The position numbers and the translations under genes are program-made. Of a stretch of 64,000 bases of DNA, positions 60,527-64,000 are shown piece by piece. The stretch covers positions 1 through 64,000 of the forward strand of contig NZ_LOAS01000023.1 of the NCBI RefSeq assembly GCF_001558155.1, read 5' to 3'. The notes beneath the pieces were generated by a model that did no database searches, had not been told where the DNA came from, and saw only the letters and a list, made by a program, of their open reading frames with translations. Positions within the stretch are counted from its first letter, which is position 1, and the number at the start of each line of letters is the position of its first letter. The stretch is from Aliiruegeria sabulilitoris (lineage in GTDB: Bacteria > Pseudomonadota > Alphaproteobacteria > Rhodobacterales > Rhodobacteraceae).

Positions 60527-61263
60527 CATCATGATGCGCCCCGGAATTGGCAGGCCGAAGGGAAATCCTGTTCCAGGGGGGCGATCTGCGGGTGAGCGCT
60601 CTGGCGAAGGCAAGTTCTGCGGGGAGACGGCGCGCGGATACGAAAGGCTCGGATGTCCGTTCTCTGGGGGAGTGAACTTCCGGCTGGCCGATCGTCCGAC
60701 TCATGGTGATGCGACCGAGCTCCGCTTTTCCATGATGGCAAGTGGCGAGACAAACGGGGAACGCCATGCCCGGTGAGGGCGTGGCAGATTGACGCCAGTG
60801 ATACCGCTACCCTTGCCGTTTCATGTCCGTTCCGTCGGGAAATCGCGCGGTTTTCCGGTTTCAAAGCGCCAAAAGGCCGAAAGCATGAGATTGTTTTGCA
60901 ACGTGGTGGGGCGCAGGTATCCGGATGTGCGGGGGCGAGAAAACACCAACAAAATCAGTCATGAAGGTCGGTGGGGGAACTCGGCCTGTCGTTTTTGTGC
61001 GCGCCGCAAGTTGGGTTGTAACCGGGGGCCTTGCCATGGCCGGGCGTGCCAGCGCCACGCGAAGGGCCGCTTGCCCCCAAGCCTGCCATGCAGTGAGTGA
61101 GGACCCGTTAGCGGTATTTGAATGGTGACAAAACTGCCTATCTCGGTAAGACAACGCCCAAGGGCCTGAGCCTTCCGCAAGGGACCTTGGACCAACAGTT
61201 TCGGCGCCATGGAAGATTGCCATTGGCGCTACGATGATCCTGCTCTGAAATGAGGAAAAGACC
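60527..61263. other. Gap without recognisable gene upstream of gap
   Basis: The longest empty stretch in the window, about 740 bases. Open frames exist on both strands but none has a ribosome binding site with a product I recognise. The gap gene's promoter should lie toward the right end. I see no tRNA-like, CRISPR or transposon structure. It could contain an untranslated RNA or a decayed gene. Confidence 0.5.
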
Positions 61264-62265
61264 ATGACAGTGAAAGTTGCCATCAACGGTTTCGGCCGCA
61301 TCGGACGGAACGTGCTCCGCGCCATCGTGGAGAATGGCCGTGACGATATCGAAGTCGTTGCGATCAACGATCTGGGTCCGGTCGAGACCAATGCCCACCT
61401 CATCCGCTTCGACTCCGTGCATGGCCGTTTCCCCGCCACGGTCACCACGACCGAAGACACCATCGATGTCGGCACCGGCCCCATCAAAGTAACCGCGCTC
61501 CGCGACCCCAAGGAACTTCCCTGGGAAGGTGTCGATATCGCTCTGGAATGCACCGGCATCTTCACCGCTCGTGAAAAGGCCGCAATGCACCTGGAGAACG
61601 GCTCCAAGCGCGTGCTGATCTCGGCTCCCGGCGCCGGCGCCGACAAGACCATCGTCTATGGCGTGAACGACGACATTCTGACCGCCGAAGACACCGTCGT
61701 GTCGAACGCGTCCTGCACCACCAACTGCCTCTCCCCGTTTGCCAAGGCGATCAATGACGCCATCGGCATCGAGAAGGGCATGATGACCACGATCCACTCC
61801 TACACTGGTGACCAGCCGACGCTGGACACGCTGCACAGCGATCTCTATCGCGGCCGTGCGGCTGCAATGTCGATGATCCCGACCTCGACCGGTGCTGCCA
61901 AGGCCGTTGGCCTCGTTCTGCCCGACCTGGCCGGCAAGCTCGACGGTTTTGCCATTCGCGTGCCCACGCCGAATGTCTCGGTCGTTGACCTGAAGTTCAT
62001 CGCCAAGCGTGCAACCTCCGTCGAGGAAATCAACGCCGCCGTGAAGGCCGCTGCCGATGGCCCGATGAAAGGTGTTCTGGGTTACACCAACCTCAAGAAC
62101 GTCTCCATCGACTTCAACCACGACCCGCATTCGTCGATCTTCCACATGGATCAGACGAAGGTCATGGACGGCACCCTGTGCTCGGTCCTGTCCTGGTACG
62201 ACAACGAATGGGGTTTCTCGAACCGGATGGCCGACACGGCCGTCAAGATGGGTTCGCTTATCTGA
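61264..62265 (+). CDS. gap: Glyceraldehyde-3-phosphate dehydrogenase, type I
   Basis: Gap oxidises glyceraldehyde 3-phosphate to 1,3-bisphosphoglycerate in glycolysis or the reverse in gluconeogenesis. The 333 aa product has [14 protein letters not shown], the NAD-selecting aspartate in VAINDLG, and the active-site cysteine in [10 protein letters not shown]; histidine in THSYTGDQ-like [12 protein letters not shown] precedes the ATG. It is a single-gene unit with a strong terminator; no pgk, tkt or fba is adjacent in the window. Confidence 0.97.
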   Translation: MTVKVAINGFGRIGRNVLRAIVENGRDDIEVVAINDLGPVETNAHLIRFDSVHGRFPATVTTTEDTIDVGTGPIKVTALRDPKELPWEGVDIALECTGIFTAREKAAMHLENGSKRVLISAPGAGADKTIVYGVNDDILTAEDTVVSNASCTTNCLSPFAKAINDAIGIEKGMMTTIHSYTGDQPTLDTLHSDLYRGRAAAMSMIPTSTGAAKAVGLVLPDLAGKLDGFAIRVPTPNVSVVDLKFIAKRATSVEEINAAVKAAADGPMKGVLGYTNLKNVSIDFNHDPHSSIFHMDQTKVMDGTLCSVLSWYDNEWGFSNRMADTAVKMGSLI

Positions 62266-62310
62266 GTTCCCTCGCGGTCAGGATGAACCACCTGACCGAA
62301 ACTAAAGGAA

Positions 62311-62335
62311 GCCCCGGCGCTCTCGCCGGGGCTTT
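62311..62335 (+). terminator. Rho-independent terminator of gap
   Basis: GCCCCGGCG (62311-62319), loop CTCT, CGCCGGGGC (62324-62332) and a following T-rich stretch (TTTCTTCTT). It lies 45 bp after the gap stop codon. Confidence 0.88.
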
Positions 62336-62412
62336 CTTCTTGGGGCAATGCAAGTCCGGTGGTGAAGCCCGGGGGGTGAAACCCCAATGGCGGTGCCAGA
62401 AGAACGCCTTGG

Positions 62413-63210
62413 CTAGGTCCGCCAGTTCAGGACACGTTTCTCGATCGCGCCAATCGCCGTGCTGACAAGGATGCCGAGCGCAGACAGGATCACCACGCCG
62501 GCAAAGAGCCGTTCAAGATCATAGAGCGCGCCCGCTTCGAGGATATAGGCGCCAATGCCGTATTCGGCGCCCAGCATCTCGGCCGCGACAAGAAGGATGA
62601 TGCCGATGGCAAGCGAGATCCGGAGCCCCGAGAGGATGCCGGGCATGGCGCCGGGCAGCACGATCTTGCGAACAATGGAGAACCAGCCCATTCCGAAACT
62701 CTGCCCCATGCGGATCAGCGTGCGATCCACGTTGTCGACGGCGCCATAGGTTGCCACGACCGTGGGTGTGAAGGTGCCGAAGGCGATAAGCGCGTATTTG
62801 GAGCCTTCGTCGATTCCGAACCAGATGACGAAAAGCGGCAGCAGGGCGATCTTCGGGATCGGGAACAGCGCGGCGACGAGCGGGACGAGGCCTGAACGGA
62901 CATAGGAGAACAGCCCGATCAGGATGCCGGTCGAGACGCCCAGCGTGACGCCGATGGAGGCTCCAACAACGAGGCGCGTGAGCGACGGAACCAGATGCTT
63001 GAACAGCATCCCCGTGCTCCAGAGTTCGCCGAAGGTTTTCACCACATCGCTCGGCCGGGGCAGGGTGAGGGCGGAGATCCACCCGGAACGGGTGCCCCAT
63101 TCGGCCAGGATCAGCAGGCTGGCAAAGACAGCCAGACCAGCCCCACGGATTGCCACCGGGCGGAAACCGCCGCCGCGAAAGGGAACGGGTTGGGCGTGCG
63201 TTTCAGGCAT
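62413..63210 (-). CDS. ABC transporter permease, SsuC/TauC type
   Basis: A 265 aa inner-membrane permease with about six helices. The cytoplasmic EAA loop is seen as YGAVDNVDRTLIRMGQSFGM, then a G-x9-LP in GWFSIVRKIVLPGAMPGILSG. The start LPRPSDVVKTFGELWSTG is typical of the nitrate/sulfonate/taurine/pyrimidine-precursor family. Substrate cannot be assigned without the binding protein, which is not in the window. ATG 63210 overlaps the ATPase stop by eight bases. Confidence 0.9.
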   Translation of the reverse strand: MPETHAQPVPFRGGGFRPVAIRGAGLAVFASLLILAEWGTRSGWISALTLPRPSDVVKTFGELWSTGMLFKHLVPSLTRLVVGASIGVTLGVSTGILIGLFSYVRSGLVPLVAALFPIPKIALLPLFVIWFGIDEGSKYALIAFGTFTPTVVATYGAVDNVDRTLIRMGQSFGMGWFSIVRKIVLPGAMPGILSGLRISLAIGIILLVAAEMLGAEYGIGAYILEAGALYDLERLFAGVVILSALGILVSTAIGAIEKRVLNWRT

Positions 63211-63970
63211 TGAGCAGCTCCGCATCGGCCGCGCGGGCCTCTTCACGCATCAGGTTCCACAGGTGCTCCTGCGTCGTTTCAAGCTCGGCATCCATGTGGA
63301 TGCGATCGGCGAGAGGCTTGTCGATGTGCACGATCTCGCGGATCCGGCCGGGGCGGCGCGAGAGCACCGCGATGGAATGGCCAAGCCGGACCGCCTCGGC
63401 GAGGTTATGGGTGACGTAGACGGCGGTGAAGGGGGCGCGTGCCCATAGCGAGACAAGATCCTCCATCAGCAACTCGCGGGTCTGCGCGTCCAGCGCCGAA
63501 AGCGGCTCGTCGAGCAGCATGACGGCGGGGTTCACGGCCAGCGCCCTGGCAATAGCCACGCGCTGTTTCATGCCGCCCGAAAGCTGTTTGGGCAGCGCGT
63601 CGGCAAAGTCCGACAGGTTGGTGCGGGCGAGTACGTCCGCGGTGATCTCGGCCATGCGGGACTCTGGAAGCCCATGCGCCTCCAGCCCGAGACGCACATT
63701 TCCGGCAACGCTGCGCCAGGGCAGCAGGGCGAAATCCTGGAACACGTAGGTCAGCGGGTTCAGGCAGCCCTCCGGCGGGGTGCCGAGCTGCATCACCTGG
63801 CCGCTTTCGGGGCGCTCCAGCCCGCCGATGATCCGCAACAGGGTCGATTTCCCGCATCCCGACGGGCCGACCAGGCAAAGGATCTGCCCCGTGGCGATGT
63901 CGAGGTCTATTCCGTCGAGCACCGCCATGCCGTCATAGGCGTGGCTGAGCCCTTCAACGCGCAGATCCAT
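63203..63970 (-). CDS. ABC transporter ATP-binding protein, SsuB/TauB type
   Basis: A 255 aa ATPase with Walker A GPSGCGKST (about residue 34), signature LSGGMKQR, Walker B VMLLDEP and the H-loop VTHNLAEAVRL. Pairs with the overlapping permease gene to power an importer of the SsuB/TauB/NrtD group, probably for an organic anion or pyrimidine-like compound. AAGGAAAGGAG precedes ATG 63970. A substrate-binding protein gene would be expected upstream, beyond the right edge at base 64000. Confidence 0.93.
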   Translation of the reverse strand: MDLRVEGLSHAYDGMAVLDGIDLDIATGQILCLVGPSGCGKSTLLRIIGGLERPESGQVMQLGTPPEGCLNPLTYVFQDFALLPWRSVAGNVRLGLEAHGLPESRMAEITADVLARTNLSDFADALPKQLSGGMKQRVAIARALAVNPAVMLLDEPLSALDAQTRELLMEDLVSLWARAPFTAVYVTHNLAEAVRLGHSIAVLSRRPGRIREIVHIDKPLADRIHMDAELETTQEHLWNLMREEARAADAELLNA

Positions 63971-64000
63971 CCGCGCTCCTTTCCTTCACGGGCGCCGAAC

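Noticed and set aside
1-64000. tRNA, rRNA and CRISPR arrays
   Set aside because: Gaps were read for tRNA T-loop motifs and for regularly spaced repeats; none was convincing. A covariance search could still find something missed by eye.

Overview
The window looks like chromosomal DNA of a marine alphaproteobacterium of the Rhodobacteraceae (Roseobacter group). This rests on the high GC content and several lineage-typical arrangements: fabI-fabB-fabA divergent from an Irr-type regulator; miaB, phoH, ybeY, corC, lnt and metK in a row, with a SAM/SAH-type riboswitch in front of metK; rpsA-ihfB-lapA-trpF-trpB; class II ribonucleotide reductase; class I lysyl-tRNA synthetase; and hisS-hisZ-hisG. 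No rRNA, tRNA or CRISPR was recognised. All gene identities come from reading translations and motifs by eye; no database search was run.

Layout. 1-1.6 kb: the end of an IS5-type element running off the left edge, two unrecognised ORFs and a terminator. 1.6-10.7 kb: nrdJ, a DUF1489 gene, a membrane glycosyltransferase (GT39), the hisS-hisZ-hisG operon, slyX, a DUF4864 protein and a GFA-family protein. 10.7-20.7 kb: lysK, a TerB-like protein, a dacB-type peptidase, an esterase, small hypothetical genes, a solitary HExxH protein resembling metallopeptidase toxin 3 with an unknown partner gene, a lipoprotein, a mandelate-racemase-type dehydratase, a NifX-like protein and a haloacid dehalogenase. 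20.9-33.2 kb is an accessory metabolic region: Zn alcohol dehydrogenase, MFS exporter, YghU-type glutathione enzyme, a tightly overlapping operon (dehalogenase, hydrolase, threonine/serine dehydratase, followed by a PcaD-like lactonase), a decayed phytase-like gene, hydrolase, P1 peptidase, SDR and aldo/keto reductase. 33.5-36.7 kb: unsaturated fatty acid synthesis genes and irrA. 36.8-37.5 kb: an AT-rich membrane-protein gene with an apparent homopolymer frameshift.

37.6-56.1 kb is mostly conserved housekeeping: tRNA modification (miaB, trmB), RNA maturation (phoH, ybeY), lipoprotein acylation (lnt), SAM synthesis (metK), shikimate pathway (aroA), nucleotide metabolism (cmk), translation (rpsA), DNA bending (ihfB) and tryptophan synthesis (trpF, trpB). 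An aldo/keto reductase lies between cmk and rpsA, and a GNAT acetyltransferase between trpF and trpB. 56.2-57.8 kb holds the most unusual group: an exported Asp/Arg-rich protein with two cysteine-bounded acidic repeats, an exported PepSY-like protein, and a membrane-anchored LuxR-type regulator. 57.8-64 kb: DUF2237, pth, rplY, a phasin-like gene behind a near-consensus FNR-type box, gap, and two genes of an ABC importer of the SsuBC/TauBC type continuing past the right edge.

Two families of short intergenic repeats recur through the window. The candidates for undescribed biology are the Asp/Arg-rich / PepSY / membrane-LuxR group and the solitary metallopeptidase-toxin-like gene with its downstream partner.
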